From: an uncultured Bacteroidales bacterium
GTDB taxonomy: Bacteria; Bacteroidota; Bacteroidia; Bacteroidales; Lentimicrobiaceae
Length of the DNA: 6,435 nt
Assembly: GCA_937864935.1 (NCBI GenBank)
Contig: CALMDN010000569.1
Span: forward strand, 1 to 6,435
Direction: 5' to 3'
This document shows positions 5,961 through 6,435 of the stretch, piece by piece; positions within the stretch are counted from its first letter, which is position 1; every line of letters starts with the position of its first letter. A program made the position numbers and the translations under genes. Below the pieces are notes generated by a model that saw only the letters and a list, made by a program, of their open reading frames with translations, was not told the DNA's origin and did no database searches.

Positions 5961-6434
5961 TTACCTCAGGTAATCACTCACCACTTTCGAAAGTTCTTTC
6001 TTAACCTGCGCCCAGGTCTGGCCTTTATAACTAACCGGTGTTTCGCTTTCTTCAGCTTCAGTAAAATAAGTAATTGCATTGGGAATGCTGATGGCCAGCA
6101 TTTGACTGGGGTATTTTTGTTTGTGCCAGTCCATAACCTGTTGTAATGAATAATGCTTCAACAACTCATGTAAATCCCAAAAATCCTTTTTCCGGGCACG
6201 TCCAAGAATCGACTGAATTTTCATTGCAGCGATGTCGCTATCATCATACATTCGTATTCCAGACTCAATAAACACATTCCCTATAGGCAAATGCGGGAAA
6301 TACACAATATCAACCTTTACTTTCCGGATATAGCAAAAAATACCCAATTGTCTGTGACCATGTTCATAAACAAACCCATTACCAAATTCTGATCTGAGCT
6401 CTGATTCAATCAGAGAATGATCGAATTTTTGGTG
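5961..6434 (-). CDS. AbiEii-type nucleotidyltransferase (type IV toxin family), N-terminus cut by window edge
   Basis: The frame is open from the right edge to the stop at 5961, giving 157 visible residues. The TTG at 6347 is not the start: the 29 codons upstream of it have no stop and read as protein (SELRSEFGNGFVYEHGHRQ). Recognisable AbiEii/DUF1814 features are the strand KVKVDIVYFP (visible 38-47), a GIRMYDDSDIAAMKIQSI segment (59-76), and the hallmark RARKKDFWDLHELLKHYSL (79-97). After that comes a helix around MDWHKQKYP and a WAQVKKEL helix near the end. The nucleotidyltransferase motif with the first two catalytic carboxylates would lie in the missing N-terminal part, so activity cannot be judged. 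In type IV AbiE systems an AbiEi antitoxin gene usually lies directly upstream of abiEii, which here means beyond base 6435. Solitary homologues also occur, so a complete toxin-antitoxin pair is only a possibility. Confidence 0.82.
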   Translation of the reverse strand, partial: HQKFDHSLIESELRSEFGNGFVYEHGHRQLGIFCYIRKVKVDIVYFPHLPIGNVFIESGIRMYDDSDIAAMKIQSILGRARKKDFWDLHELLKHYSLQQVMDWHKQKYPSQMLAISIPNAITYFTEAEESETPVSYKGQTWAQVKKELSKVVSDYLR

Positions 6435-6435
6435 G

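Noticed and set aside
5904..6146. 80-codon plus-strand open frame in the flotillin downstream gap and AbiEii 3' end
   Set aside because: Most of it is antisense to the AbiEii-like coding region, it follows directly on a terminator with no promoter visible, and its product has no recognisable features.

Overview
The window looks like chromosomal DNA of a member of the Bacteroidota, probably Bacteroidales-like. Three things point there: a long OstA-like protein of the architecture typical of that phylum, a TAnnTTTG-type -7 promoter box just upstream of it, and gene starts without clear Shine-Dalgarno sequences. Genus cannot be read from the sequence. Nothing resembles an insertion sequence, phage, CRISPR array, tRNA or rRNA.

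Layout from left to right: (1) The 3' part of a plus-strand DUF389 (TIGR00341-type) membrane protein, cut by the left edge. (2) Convergent to it on the minus strand, a complete exported 501-residue OstA/LptA-like protein, probably for lipopolysaccharide transport. (3) Upstream of that on the same strand, a two-gene operon: an 85-residue CPHC thioredoxin/glutaredoxin-like protein, joined by an ATGA overlap to a 77-residue protein with two membrane spans. It ends in a strong intrinsic terminator just before the OstA promoter. (4) An AT-rich divergent intergenic region of about 340 bases. (5) A plus-strand operon of an NfeD-like membrane protein and a FloT/YuaG-type flotillin, five bases apart and closed by a near-perfect intrinsic terminator. 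(6) On the minus strand at the right edge, the C-terminal 157 residues of an AbiEii-type nucleotidyltransferase (toxin family of type IV toxin-antitoxin systems), with its N-terminus outside the window.

How they may work together: NfeD and flotillin are a known pair of membrane-microdomain proteins and the clearest functional unit here. The OstA-like protein belongs to outer-membrane biogenesis. The thioredoxin-like protein and its small membrane partner are a tightly coupled pair whose role I do not recognise. They are the least explained part of the window, together with the C-terminal domain of the DUF389 protein. I see no convincing wholly new system. The most useful leads are this redox/membrane pair divergent from the flotillin operon, a regular 11-residue repeat in the flotillin, and a possible duplicated beta-alpha-beta unit in the DUF389 protein.
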